A stretch of DNA of 29,431 nt, from assembly GCA_964587515.1 (NCBI GenBank), contig CAZPMO010000043.1, positions 1 through 29,431 on the forward strand, in the 5' to 3' direction. The stretch's first letter is position 1, and the number at the start of each line of letters is the position of its first letter. Source of the DNA: CAZPMO01 sp964587515 (GTDB lineage Bacteria; Pseudomonadota; Alphaproteobacteria; MPNO01). Shown one piece after another: positions 6,980-15,470 of the stretch. A program made the position numbers and the translations under genes. Below the pieces are notes generated by a model. That model saw only the letters and a list, made by a program, of their open reading frames with translations. It made no database searches and had not been told where the DNA came from.

Positions 6980-8737
6980 GTGGCGGACGAACGCGTTCAG
7001 AGAAGGCTCGCGGCGATAATGGCCGCCGACGTGGTCGGCTATTCGCGCATGATGGGGCTAGAAGAGGCGGGCACGCTCGCGCGGCTCAATGAATGCCGGG
7101 AAAGCATCATCGATCCGTGCTTGGCGCGCTACGGCGGACGCATCGTCAAGACCATGGGCGACGGCGTGCTGGTGGAATATGGCAGCGCAGTGGATGCGGT
7201 GCAGTCTGCGTTGGAGGTTCAGGCCGCCATGGCGGCGCGCAATGAACAGGCCTCGGAGTCCGACCGCATGGCGTTTCGTGTCGGCATCAATGTCGGTGAC
7301 GTCATCGTCGAGGGCGGCGATATCCACGGCGACGGCGTCAATATCGTGGCGCGTCTGGAGGGGTTGTCCGAGCCCGGCGGAATCTGCATCTCCGATGATG
7401 TCTTTCGCCAGGTGCGCGGGAAAATCGAGGCGACGTTCAATGATCTTGGGCCGCAGGAGCTGAAGAATATCGCCGACCCGGTCCATGCCCACGGCGTAAA
7501 CCCGTCGCGCGGCAAAACGGCGTCCGCGCCGTTGCCGTTGCCTGACAAGCCGTCCATCGCGGTACTGCCGTTTCAGAACATGTCCGGCGACGCGGAACAG
7601 GAATATTTCGCCGATGGGATTTCCGAGGACATCATCACCGCGCTGAGTCGTTTTCACTGGTTCTTCGTGATCGCCCGCAATTCGAGCTTTTCCTATAAGG
7701 GAGCCTCGCCCGATGTGCGGGACGTCGCCCGGGATCTGGGCGTGAAATACGTGCTGGAGGGCAGCGTCCGCAAGGGCGGAAACCGGGTCCGCATTACCGC
7801 TCAGCTTATCGACGCGACCACGGGGAACCATATCTGGGCCGAGCGATACGACCGGGAACTGCATGATATTTTCGCGGTTCAGGACGAAATTACCGAAGCC
7901 ATCACCGGCGCCGTCGCGCCGTCATTCGTGGCCACCGAAGCCCGTCGCGCCGGTGGCAAGGCGCCTGAAAACCTGGATTCCTGGGATCAGGTCATGCGTG
8001 GCAACTGGCATCTCTGGCGCATGAAGCTGGAGGACACCACCGAGGCGCGACGGCTGTTTCAGGCTGCGATCGAGCTCGATCCCAACAGCTACATGGCCCA
8101 TAGCGGTCTTGCGATGGCGTGCATGTTGCCGGCCGGGATGGGGTGGATCCAAAATTTCAGGGAGAGTCGGGACCAGGCGGATTCCGCCGCCCGCAGGGCC
8201 CTGGAGCTGAACGATCAGGATGCCCTCGCCCATGTCGCGCTGGCGATGGTGAGCCATGTGTCGCGCGACAACCCCACCGCCTGGGTGTCTTGCCTGAAGG
8301 CGCTCGACCTGAATCCCAATTTTGCCTTCACCGAAGGATTGCTGGGGTTGATCCAGGCGCATCTGGGCGAATATGACGACGCGAACCGGCACCTCGACAA
8401 CGCCATCCGGCTGAGCCCGCGCGATCCGGCGATGCCCTGGTTTTGCCTGGCGCGAGTCGTGGTGCCGCTGGTCGCCGATCTGCCCGACGAATATCTCGCG
8501 AGATCAAAGGAACTTACCGAGGCGGCCCCCGATCTCGCTGTCGGATGGCGCCATCTCGCGGCTGCCTATGCGCGCCTGGACCGTCTCGATGAAGCGAAGG
8601 CGGCGGTCGGGCAGATTCTGAGACTGAACCCCAACGACAGCCTGGAAGTGATCCGCCGAACGATACCGATCTCCAATCCCGATGTGCTGGAACGCTTTCT
8701 CGGCTATCTCCGCCTGGCCGGCATGGCGGATGGTTGA
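6980..8737 (+). CDS. Class III adenylate/guanylate cyclase with TolB-like region and TPR repeats
   Basis: This is a 585-residue multi-domain protein. Residues 1-175 are a class III cyclase domain with both metal-binding aspartates (D17 in MAADVVGYS and D61 in KTMGDG), the purine-selecting Lys K57, and N121/R125 for the transition state, so it looks active. Residues 190-315 form the TolB-N/FlgO-like region (PSIAVLPFQNMSGD, then YVLEGSVRKGG). The remainder is TPR-like helical repeats. This layout is common in rhizobial-type alphaproteobacteria. No membrane helix is evident. The GTG at 6980 is preceded by GGAGG and matches the family start ADERVQRRLAAIMAADVVGYS. The frame continues upstream to 6878, but that region precedes the promoter. 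The SDR gene overlaps its stop codon. Confidence 0.9.
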   Translation: MADERVQRRLAAIMAADVVGYSRMMGLEEAGTLARLNECRESIIDPCLARYGGRIVKTMGDGVLVEYGSAVDAVQSALEVQAAMAARNEQASESDRMAFRVGINVGDVIVEGGDIHGDGVNIVARLEGLSEPGGICISDDVFRQVRGKIEATFNDLGPQELKNIADPVHAHGVNPSRGKTASAPLPLPDKPSIAVLPFQNMSGDAEQEYFADGISEDIITALSRFHWFFVIARNSSFSYKGASPDVRDVARDLGVKYVLEGSVRKGGNRVRITAQLIDATTGNHIWAERYDRELHDIFAVQDEITEAITGAVAPSFVATEARRAGGKAPENLDSWDQVMRGNWHLWRMKLEDTTEARRLFQAAIELDPNSYMAHSGLAMACMLPAGMGWIQNFRESRDQADSAARRALELNDQDALAHVALAMVSHVSRDNPTAWVSCLKALDLNPNFAFTEGLLGLIQAHLGEYDDANRHLDNAIRLSPRDPAMPWFCLARVVVPLVADLPDEYLARSKELTEAAPDLAVGWRHLAAAYARLDRLDEAKAAVGQILRLNPNDSLEVIRRTIPISNPDVLERFLGYLRLAGMADG

Positions 8738-9519
8738 AACCTTACGAAACATCAAAATTGCGTGATCCGCGCTCAGTCGCCATCACCGGCGCGTCCAGCG
8801 GCATCGGCGAAGCGCTGGCGCGGCTTTACGCCGCGCCGGGGGTAACGCTCGCGCTGGCCGGGCGCGACGCGGGACGCATCGAGGCGGTCGCCGCGGCATG
8901 CCGCGAGACCGGCGCCGAAGTGGTCGCGGCGACACTCGACGTGACCGACATGGCGGCGACGGCCGCCTGGATCGCCGCCGCCGAGGCACGCGCGCCGCTC
9001 GATCTCGTCATCGCGAACGCGGGAATTTCAGGCGGCAGCGGCGCGGGCGGCGAAGACGCGGCGCAGACCCGAGATATCTTCGCCGTCAATCTCGCGGGCG
9101 TCGTGAACACGGTGATGCCGGCGGTCGCCTCGATGCGCGCGCGCCGGCGCGGCCAGATCGCTATCGTTTCCTCGCTGGCGGGGTATCGTGGACTGCCCGG
9201 CGCGCCCGCCTATTCGGCCTCGAAGGCGGCGGTCAAGGCCTGGGGCGAAGGGCTGCGGGGCGCGCTGCGTGACGAGGGGATCAAGGTTTCGGTCATCTGT
9301 CCAGGTTTCGTCACCACCCGCATGACCGCGCATAACACTTTTCCGATGCCGTTCCTGATGAGCGCCGAACGCGCGGCGGCGATCATCCGGCGCGGCCTGG
9401 CCCGCAACCGGGGCCTGATCGCCTTTCCGCCGCCGATGGCCGCCATGACATGGTTGTTCGGGGCGCTGCCGGGCTGGCTTGCCGATCCCCTGACACGTGC
9501 GCTGCCCGCAAAAGACTAA
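8734..9519 (+). CDS. Short-chain dehydrogenase/reductase (SDR)
   Basis: This is a classical SDR of up to 261 residues that binds NAD(P). TGASSGIG lies at 18-25, NAG at 95-97, a catalytic Ser at 146/147 and the YSASK motif with Y160 and K164. The start is uncertain because only TTG codons are available. TTG at 8734 overlaps the cyclase stop (TTGA) with GGCGGA upstream. TTG at 8758 would give MRDPRSVAITGASSGIG, which is the usual SDR N-terminus but lacks a ribosome site. The C-terminal 60 residues, with a hydrophobic stretch (PPPMAAMTWLFGALPGWLA), resemble membrane-associated SDRs. The stop overlaps the mltG stop on the other strand by 4 nt. The substrate is unknown. Confidence 0.86.
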   Translation: MKPYETSKLRDPRSVAITGASSGIGEALARLYAAPGVTLALAGRDAGRIEAVAAACRETGAEVVAATLDVTDMAATAAWIAAAEARAPLDLVIANAGISGGSGAGGEDAAQTRDIFAVNLAGVVNTVMPAVASMRARRRGQIAIVSSLAGYRGLPGAPAYSASKAAVKAWGEGLRGALRDEGIKVSVICPGFVTTRMTAHNTFPMPFLMSAERAAAIIRRGLARNRGLIAFPPPMAAMTWLFGALPGWLADPLTRALPAKD

Positions 9520-10505
9520 GGTTTTTCCCGCGCGCGGCGGATGCGCCGCCATTTTCTGACATTTCGGTTATGCTCGGCCAGTGTGCGGGCGAAGACATGC
9601 CCGCCTTCGCCGTTGGCGACGAAGTAAAGCTCTTTGCTGTCCGACGGGTGCAGCGCGGCGAACATGGCCGAACGGCCGGGGTTGGCGATAGGGCCGGGCG
9701 GCAGACCGCGATGGCGATAGGTGTTGTAGGGCGAGGAGATGGCGAGGTCGCGGCGCGTCAGCCGGCGCGCCAGCGGTCCTCGGCCCTCCGTCAGGGCGAA
9801 CACCACGGTGGGGTCCGACTGAAGGCGCATGCGCCGCCGCAATCGATTATGGAACACCGCCGAAATCCGCGGACGCTCGCTCTCGACGCCGGTTTCTTTT
9901 TCGATGATCGAGGCGAGCGTCAGCATTTCCGCCGGGCTGTTGATGGCAAGCCCCTTGGCGCGCCCGCGCCACAGCCGGGGCAGTATCTCCGACATGGCGG
10001 CGCGCATGCGCCCGATCAGCGCGCGGCGGGTATCATCATGGGAATAGAAATATGTCTCCGGCAGCAGCACACCCTCCGCGACTCGCGGGCCGACGTCGCC
10101 CGTCAGGCCGTCGGCCATGCGCACCAGGGCCAGCGCTTGCGTGGAGGTCAGTCCCTCGGCGATGGTCAGCCGTCGCTTCACCGTCTCGCCGCTGACGATC
10201 AGGGCAATCGCGCCGTCCATGGAGACGGAAGCCGGGAAGGCGTATTCGCCGGCCCGCATCCGCCGGTCGCGATCGGTTAGCCGTGCGCCCACAATGAATA
10301 CGAGGCGATGGTCGATCAGCCGGTTTTCCTGCAAAAGGTCGGCGATCGCGCCGAGCGCGGCTCCCTTGGGGATGATCACCGTAACGGATCGCGCGGCCGG
10401 GCCGGGCCGGTGGAAGGCGTCGTATCCCCAATAGACGGCCGCCGCGGCGCCGAGCGCCAACGCCAGGGTGCAAATCGCGATAATCCGGACGGCGGGGCGT
10501 CCCAT
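9516..10505 (-). CDS. mltG: Endolytic murein transglycosylase MltG
   Basis: This is a 329-residue MltG (YceG-like) protein, which cuts nascent peptidoglycan strands and so sets glycan chain length. An N-terminal membrane anchor spans about residues 7-28, with the rest in the periplasm. The catalytic motif ASIIEKET places the active glutamate at E202, and LLPETYFY and SPYNTYRHRGLPPGPIANPG are further family signatures. It starts 9 nt after the fabF stop, the usual alphaproteobacterial order, so it is expected to share the fab transcript. Its last bases overlap the convergent SDR stop codon. The normal next gene, yicC, is about 6.8 kb away here. Confidence 0.95.
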   Translation of the reverse strand: MGRPAVRIIAICTLALALGAAAAVYWGYDAFHRPGPAARSVTVIIPKGAALGAIADLLQENRLIDHRLVFIVGARLTDRDRRMRAGEYAFPASVSMDGAIALIVSGETVKRRLTIAEGLTSTQALALVRMADGLTGDVGPRVAEGVLLPETYFYSHDDTRRALIGRMRAAMSEILPRLWRGRAKGLAINSPAEMLTLASIIEKETGVESERPRISAVFHNRLRRRMRLQSDPTVVFALTEGRGPLARRLTRRDLAISSPYNTYRHRGLPPGPIANPGRSAMFAALHPSDSKELYFVANGEGGHVFARTLAEHNRNVRKWRRIRRAREKP

Positions 10506-10514
10506 ACGACTGAT

Positions 10515-11777
10515 TTAGGGTGCGGCGGTAAAGATCAATGACGCGTTGGTGCCGCCGAAACCGAAGGAATTCGACAGGGCATTGCGGACCTTGCGCTCCT
10601 TTGCCTTGAGGGGGACGAGATCGAGGTCGCACCCTTCGGACGGGTTTTCGAGGTTAAGCGTGGGCGGCACCACGCCCTCGTTTATCGCCTTGATCGCGAA
10701 GATCGCCTCGACGCTCCCCGCCGCGCCGAGCAAATGCCCGATCGCGGATTTGGTGGATGACATGGACAGATCATAGGCCGCGTCGCCGAACAGCCGCTTC
10801 ACCGCCTGAAGTTCGATCTCGTCGCCTATCGGGGTCGAGGTGCCGTGCGCGTTGATGTAATCGATATCCTCCGGGTTCAGCCCGGCGCGTTTCAGCGCCG
10901 ATCTCATCGACCGGAACCCGCCATTGCCGTCCTCGGGCGGCGAGGTGATGTGAAAGGCGTCGCCGGACATGCCGTAACCGATAATTTCGGCATAAATGTG
11001 GGCACCTCTGTTTTTCGCGTGCTCGAGTTCCTCCAGAACCACCACGCCGGACCCCTCGCCCATCACGAAACCGTCCCGGTCCTTGTCCCAGGGGCGCGAG
11101 GCGCGCTCGGGTGTGTCGTTGAAACCGGTCGAGAGCGCGCGCGCCGACGCGAATCCCGCGACGCCGATACGGCAAATCGCGGCCTCGGCGCCGCCGGCCA
11201 CCATCACGTCCGCGTCTTCCCACTGGATCAGCCGGGCGGCGTCGCCAATCGCGTGCGCGCCGGTCGAACACGCGGTGACCACCGAATGGTTGGGACCCTT
11301 GAAACCGTACTTGATGGAGACCTGTCCGGAAGCGAGATTGATCAGGCTGGCCGGAATGAAGAAGGGCGTGACGCGGCGTGGTCCGCGCTCATGCAGCGCG
11401 ATCGTTCCAGCCTCGATGACCTTGAGCCCGCCGATGCCGGAGCCGATCATCGTACCCGTGCGTTCCAAGTCCTCCTCGGTTTCCGGCTTCCAGCCGGAAT
11501 CCTCGATTGCCTGGGTCGCGGCGGCCATCGCATACAGGATGAAATCATCCATCTTGCGCAGGTCCTTGATCTGGATCCAGTCTTCGGGATTGAAATTGCC
11601 GTCGGCCTGATCACCGAGAGGTATCTGGCCCGCGATCTTGGAAGGCATGTCCGAAACATCGAAGGATTGGATACCGGCGACGCCGGATTCGGCTTTTATC
11701 AGCCGGTCCCAGGAGTGTTTTACGCCTGAGCCGAGCGGCGACACCATACCGAGTCCGGTTACGACGATCCGTCTCAT
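10515..11777 (-). CDS. fabF: Beta-ketoacyl-ACP synthase II
   Basis: This is a 420-residue condensing enzyme that elongates acyl-ACP with malonyl-ACP in type II fatty-acid synthesis. The Cys-His-His triad is complete: C170 in VTACSTGAHAIGDA, H311 in NAHGTSTPIGD and H348 in KSAIGHLLGAAG, with K343 also present. The N-terminus MRRIVVTGLGMVSPLG is canonical. It lies 85 nt downstream of acpP with a small palindrome in the gap, and mltG follows after 9 nt. Confidence 0.97.
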   Translation of the reverse strand: MRRIVVTGLGMVSPLGSGVKHSWDRLIKAESGVAGIQSFDVSDMPSKIAGQIPLGDQADGNFNPEDWIQIKDLRKMDDFILYAMAAATQAIEDSGWKPETEEDLERTGTMIGSGIGGLKVIEAGTIALHERGPRRVTPFFIPASLINLASGQVSIKYGFKGPNHSVVTACSTGAHAIGDAARLIQWEDADVMVAGGAEAAICRIGVAGFASARALSTGFNDTPERASRPWDKDRDGFVMGEGSGVVVLEELEHAKNRGAHIYAEIIGYGMSGDAFHITSPPEDGNGGFRSMRSALKRAGLNPEDIDYINAHGTSTPIGDEIELQAVKRLFGDAAYDLSMSSTKSAIGHLLGAAGSVEAIFAIKAINEGVVPPTLNLENPSEGCDLDLVPLKAKERKVRNALSNSFGFGGTNASLIFTAAP

Positions 11778-11848
11778 AGAAATTCCGTCCGCTTTGACGC
11801 CACGATCCGGTTAACGACGCGTTCGCGTCCTCTCCGAAACCACCCTTC

Positions 11849-11864
11849 GATCCGCGAGCGGATC
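11849..11864 (-). other. Palindrome at the acpP-fabF junction
   Basis: GATCCGC-GA-GCGGATC is a perfect inverted repeat touching the acpP stop codon. No T-run follows it on the minus strand, so it is not a standard terminator. It could be an mRNA-stabilising or processing hairpin giving acpP more message than fabF, but this is inference. Confidence 0.4.
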
Positions 11865-12102
11865 AGTCGTTGGCGTTTGCCTCGATAAAGCTAATGGCGT
11901 CCTTGACGGTGAGAATTTTCTCGGCCGCGTCATCGGGAATTTCGCAGCCGAATTCTTCCTCGAACGCCATTACGAGTTCGACGGTATCGAGGCTGTCCGC
12001 CCCGAGGTCGTCGATGAATCTTGCATTCTCGGACACCTTGGATTCCTCGACCCCCAAGTGCTCCACCACGATTTTCCTTACGCGCTCAGAGGTATCGCTC
12101 AT
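11863..12102 (-). CDS. acpP: Acyl carrier protein
   Basis: This is a 79-residue acidic acyl carrier protein that shuttles growing fatty-acyl chains on a phosphopantetheine arm. The attachment serine is S37 in DDLGADSLDTVELVMAFEEE, a near-universal signature. Its length and charge are normal. AGGGA lies about 8 nt upstream of the ATG. It sits between fabG (156-nt gap) and fabF (85-nt gap), the standard order. No clear promoter was found in the 156-nt gap in front of it. Confidence 0.98.
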   Translation of the reverse strand: MSDTSERVRKIVVEHLGVEESKVSENARFIDDLGADSLDTVELVMAFEEEFGCEIPDDAAEKILTVKDAISFIEANAND

Positions 12103-12258
12103 GCCTACGTTCCCTGGAGTTTAGTGCCGTAAATTCGGCCATAGTTGGTTGGACTTCGCCGTCTGGCACCGAGCCATACCGACCGGCGGGTTACCTAACA
12201 TACTTATTTCGGCTTGACCAGTACCGAGCTAATTTCTCGGGTGCCGATTGAACCCGGT

Positions 12259-12996
12259 CTAGATCATTGCCATGCCGCCGTTCACATGCAGGGTCTGGCC
12301 GGTGATGTAAGACGCTTCGTCGCTCGCCAGGAAAACCGCGCAGGCGGCCACATCAGCGCCTTCTCCCAGCCGGCCGGCGGGGATTCTCTCGGTCAGTTGC
12401 GACACCTGGTCGTCGCTCAGCGCATCGGTCATGGCGGTGGATATAAAGCCGGGCGCGATGCAATTGACCGTGATTCCCCGCGACGCGACTTCGGCGGCCA
12501 ACGATTTCGACATCCCGATCATGCCGGCTTTCGAGGCCGCGTAGTTGGCCTGTCCCGGATTGCCCGTGACGCCGACCACCGAGGTAATGCCGATGATGCG
12601 TCCCCAGCGCGCCCGCATCATGCCGCGCATCACGGCGCGCGACAGGCGGAATCCGGCGGTGAGATTTACGTCCAGAACCGACTGCCAATCGTCGTCCTTG
12701 AGGCGCATCGCGAGATTGTCGCGGGTCAACCCGGCATTATTGACCAGGATATCAATACGCCCCATCGCCTCCGTGGCGGTCTTGATCAGCCCGTCGGCGG
12801 CATCCGCGTCGGCCAGGTCGGCCGCGGCGACATGCGCCCGCGCGCCCAGCTCATCGGCCAGCGCGCCGAGCGCGTCGGCGTTGCGGCCCGCCAGCGCGAC
12901 CGTTGCGCCCTGGTCATGCAGGGCGCGCGCGATCGCGCCGCCAATGCCGCCGGAAGCGCCGGTCACGAGGGCGCATCTGTCTGTCAGATCGAACAT
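12259..12996 (-). CDS. fabG: 3-oxoacyl-ACP reductase
   Basis: This is a 245-residue NADPH-dependent SDR that reduces 3-oxoacyl-ACP in each elongation cycle. The cofactor motif TGASGGIG is at 12-19, NNAG at 86-89, and the catalytic set is S139, Y152 and K156 (NYAASKAG). The C-terminus ITGQTLHVNGGMAMI is typical of FabG. It begins 9 nt after the fabD stop, so both genes are on one transcript. Position between fabD and acpP supports FabG rather than a generic SDR. Confidence 0.97.
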   Translation of the reverse strand: MFDLTDRCALVTGASGGIGGAIARALHDQGATVALAGRNADALGALADELGARAHVAAADLADADAADGLIKTATEAMGRIDILVNNAGLTRDNLAMRLKDDDWQSVLDVNLTAGFRLSRAVMRGMMRARWGRIIGITSVVGVTGNPGQANYAASKAGMIGMSKSLAAEVASRGITVNCIAPGFISTAMTDALSDDQVSQLTERIPAGRLGEGADVAACAVFLASDEASYITGQTLHVNGGMAMI

Positions 12997-13005
12997 TACT
13001 TGCGC

Positions 13006-13947
13006 CTACAGTGTTTTGATCAGGGAGTCGATGTCGTCGGGCGTTGCCAGCGCCATCCCGGTCATATCGGGATCGATGCGCCGCACCATGCCGGTCAGCA
13101 CCTTGCCGGCGCCGATCTCGACCAGCGTATCGACATCGGCGTCGCGCATGGTGATCACGCTTTCGCGCCATCGCACCGTCGCCGTCACCTGCCGGACCAG
13201 CAACTCGCGAATCTCTCGCGGATCGTCGGTCTCCGCGGCGGATACGTTGGCGATAAGCGGCACCACGGGTCGTTTCAGATCGACCCCGGCCAGTGCTGCT
13301 TCCATCACATCCGCCGCCGGCGCCATCATCGAACAGTGAAACGGCGCGCTGACCGGCAGCAGGATGCTGCGCCGGATGCCGGCTTCCTTGGCGATCCCGA
13401 TGGCGCGGTCGATGGCGGCGGTCGCGCCCGAAAGCACCACCTGGCCGGTCGCGTTATCGTTGGCGAGATCGCAGACCTCGCCCTGTGCGGCCGTTTCGGC
13501 GATTTCCCGCGCCTGGTCGAGGTCCGCGCCCAGCAGCGCGGCCATCGCGCCTTCGCCCACGGGCACCGCTTCCTGCATGGCGCGGCCGCGGGTCTTCAAC
13601 AGGCGCGCCGTATCGGCGATGTCGAGGGCGAGCGCCGCGGCCAACGCCGAATACTCGCCCAGCGAATGGCCGGCGACGAAACGGCAGCTTGCCGCGATGT
13701 CCATGTCGGCCTCGGTCTCGAGCACCCGCAACACCGCCAGGCTGACCGCCATCAGCGCCGGTTGCGCGTTCTCGGTCAGCGTAAGCTCGTCATCGGGTCC
13801 GTCGGCGATCAGCTTCGAGAGATTCTGGCCGAGGGCGTCGTCGACCTCTTCCAGCGTATGCCGAGCCACCGGAAAAGCGGCGATGATATCGCCGGCCATG
13901 CCGACCGCCTGGGAGCCTTGTCCCGGAAATACAAATGCGCGCGCCAT
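13006..13947 (-). CDS. fabD: Malonyl-CoA:ACP transacylase
   Basis: This is a 313-residue enzyme that moves malonyl from CoA to ACP, supplying the extender for FabF. The N-terminus MARAFVFPGQGSQ is canonical. The nucleophile is S95 in GHSLGEYSA, with R120 and H204 (APFHCSMM) completing the site. An in-frame GTG two codons upstream (13953) is an alternative start, but the ATG at 13947 has GGCGAG 5 nt upstream and matches the family. It is the first gene of the fab operon, with a promoter at 13984-14011. Confidence 0.96.
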   Translation of the reverse strand: MARAFVFPGQGSQAVGMAGDIIAAFPVARHTLEEVDDALGQNLSKLIADGPDDELTLTENAQPALMAVSLAVLRVLETEADMDIAASCRFVAGHSLGEYSALAAALALDIADTARLLKTRGRAMQEAVPVGEGAMAALLGADLDQAREIAETAAQGEVCDLANDNATGQVVLSGATAAIDRAIGIAKEAGIRRSILLPVSAPFHCSMMAPAADVMEAALAGVDLKRPVVPLIANVSAAETDDPREIRELLVRQVTATVRWRESVITMRDADVDTLVEIGAGKVLTGMVRRIDPDMTGMALATPDDIDSLIKTL

Positions 13948-13983
13948 ATTCACTCGCCAATCTATATGGATGTCCCATGGCCA

Positions 13984-14011
13984 GTGATAGCGGCTGATCG
14001 GAGCCTGTCAA
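13984..14011 (-). promoter_or_regulatory. Sigma-70-type promoter for the fabD operon
   Basis: On the minus strand, a consensus TTGACA (14011-14006) is followed 16 nt later by TATCAC (13989-13984). The predicted transcript start near 13977 leaves a leader of about 30 nt before the fabD ATG. Confidence 0.6.
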
Positions 14012-14078
14012 GCATGGGTGATTCTTGGGGGCCGTTCGATTGGGATACCCGGCAAATCCGGCGATCCGGAATCGTTGG

Positions 14079-15074
14079 TTATCGTCGAACGGCAACCTTC
14101 AGTTCGGGGTCGAAATTCGCCGTCGCCCAGGCGCGCCTGCTGAGTTTCATGCCCGGAAGGTAGTACGAGATCAACACGCTGGTATAGATTCCACCAACGT
14201 GGTTTCGGATTTCCAGTGCGAGCGCCGACAGGTCCGCCGGTTGGGTCTTCCGGGCGAGCCGGACGACCACCTTGAGTTTGCCGTCCGCGACCACCCGGCT
14301 GTTGAGGATGGAATAGGCCGGGCCGTTTCCAGTCGGTCCCCGCGTGAGATAACCCGAATGTACCCAGCGTACCGCGGCGTCCGGTGCGCTGATCTTCGCC
14401 CATTGTTTCTTGTGGCCATAAACTTGGACGATCTCTCCCCCTCTCAACTTGTCGACCACGGCGGCTCTGGCGCTTGGCGCGCGTCGGACGTTGAGCGAGC
14501 TGGCGCGGACTTCGAAATTCAGCGCGACGGGGCGGCTGGCCTCGGCATCGCCTGTCAGGATCAGGCCGCTCATTTTACCGGCTATGAGAAAAACGCTCAT
14601 GCTCAAGACCAGTGCGCCGACGAATTGCGGACGCAATACGGGCTGTTTGTTTTTTTGTTTCCCGTTCTCGTCTTCCGGTTTGGCGGGGGTTGCGCGGGCG
14701 CGCGAGCGGAACGGGTTCGGCCAGCGGAAAGTCCTTGTCCGAGGTTCGCGGTCGCGCCGCGCCAGGTTTTTGTTTTCTTGCCGCGTGCGCCGGATCGCGC
14801 GCCGATTGGCCACGTAAGCGAGGACCGGCCGTACGATTCTGTCTCTCACCCATTTTAAAACGTTGGTGATCCAGTTCCGAAAATCCGATTTGATCCAATT
14901 CCAGAAATCCGATCTGATCCAGCCCCAGAGGTCCTTTTTTAGCCAGCCCATCGGATCGGTTCGGATCCGTTTCCAGAGACGCAACAGCGCGGTCTCGACC
15001 TTCTCTATCCTCGCTTCTATACCCCAACCCTGGTCGGCTTCCGGCTCATCGCCCGTCAAACCGGCGCGTTCGTT
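14079..15074 (-). CDS. Membrane/SH3b-domain protein with Trp-rich repeats (C-terminal part, broken by assembly gap)
   Basis: These are the 331 C-terminal residues of a protein of unknown function; the start lies in or beyond the N run. In order it shows an acidic segment, a helical Arg/Lys/Trp region built of five 8-residue repeats (14868-14987), a strongly basic linker, and one membrane helix (roughly 14560-14628, VGALVLSMSVFLIAG). A bacterial SH3-type domain follows (about 14355-14512, SSLNVRRAPS to WVHSGYL), then a C-terminal domain I do not recognise. The topology suggests a basic cytoplasmic part and an extracytoplasmic SH3 domain, as in wall-binding or sensor proteins. Base composition is visibly more AT-rich than in the neighbouring genes. 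The frame matches the fragment on the other side of the gap only if the gap length is 1 modulo 3. Confidence 0.65.
   Translation of the reverse strand, partial: NERAGLTGDEPEADQGWGIEARIEKVETALLRLWKRIRTDPMGWLKKDLWGWIRSDFWNWIKSDFRNWITNVLKWVRDRIVRPVLAYVANRRAIRRTRQENKNLARRDREPRTRTFRWPNPFRSRARATPAKPEDENGKQKNKQPVLRPQFVGALVLSMSVFLIAGKMSGLILTGDAEASRPVALNFEVRASSLNVRRAPSARAAVVDKLRGGEIVQVYGHKKQWAKISAPDAAVRWVHSGYLTRGPTGNGPAYSILNSRVVADGKLKVVVRLARKTQPADLSALALEIRNHVGGIYTSVLISYYLPGMKLSRRAWATANFDPELKVAVRR
14868..14987 (-). repeat. Five 24-bp tandem units coding Trp-rich octapeptides
   Basis: Five consecutive 24-bp units start at 14868, 14892, 14916, 14940 and 14964, the first two nearly identical and the rest increasingly diverged. 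They encode 8-residue steps such as KKDLWGWI, RSDFWNWI and KSDFRNWI, alternating Trp pairs with basic and acidic residues. Confidence 0.85.
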
Positions 15075-15084
15075 NNNNNNNNNN
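15075..15084. other. Assembly gap (10 Ns)
   Basis: Ten unknown bases, probably a scaffold join of arbitrary stated length. It interrupts a coding frame, so one gene across it is not proven. Confidence 0.95.
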
Positions 15085-15470
15085 ACAAGGGCTGAAATCA
15101 GCATGTTGAAGGTCCAGGATTTCATCCGGATCTTCACGGACTTGCCGTCATGTAATTTGAGGACGCAGGGAATGCTTCTAAAATCGACGCCGGTAAGACG
15201 TTTAGCGACACGAAGGATGGGCTGGGCGAGCAGATTTACGAGGCGTCTCCAGGCAGCCGGCTTCGTGGCCCCGTTTCCGTCGGGTTCCCTCGGTTCAAGG
15301 GATTCGATCCGCCCAAAAGGATATTTGCGCGTCAAGGGGAATATCTTCCCCTCCACGTAGTAAATTAATTCCAATCGCGGATTGCGAAAAAAGGAGACCG
15401 CGCACCGAACTTTTTTGTTGGTAAAGTTCGCGCTTTCGACCTCGATCGGATGTATGACCAAAAATCTCAA
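15085..15470 (-). CDS. Hypothetical protein fragment upstream of the assembly gap
   Basis: This is a 128-residue open fragment that runs into the N gap and is read in the same direction as the SH3-domain part. It begins only with TTG at 15470, three codons after an in-frame stop, with no convincing ribosome site, so the true start is unsure. The sequence is basic with mixed beta-like segments (LELIYYVEGKIFPLT, IPCVLKLHDGKSVKIRM) and no signal peptide or clear membrane helix. I recognise no family. It may be the N-terminal domain of the gap-spanning gene or a separate gene. Confidence 0.4.

Noticed and set aside
10845..11729. 294-residue plus-strand frame
   Set aside because: It is antisense to fabF and shows only His/Arg/Gly-rich shadow composition.
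12214..14163. 649-residue open frame on the plus strand
   Set aside because: It lies antisense to fabG and fabD, which have full catalytic motifs. Long antisense frames are usual in GC-rich coding DNA, and no family is recognisable.
14079..15470. A single confirmed 463-residue gene across the Ns
   Set aside because: The frame is open on both sides, but the gap length is unknown, so the two parts are reported separately.
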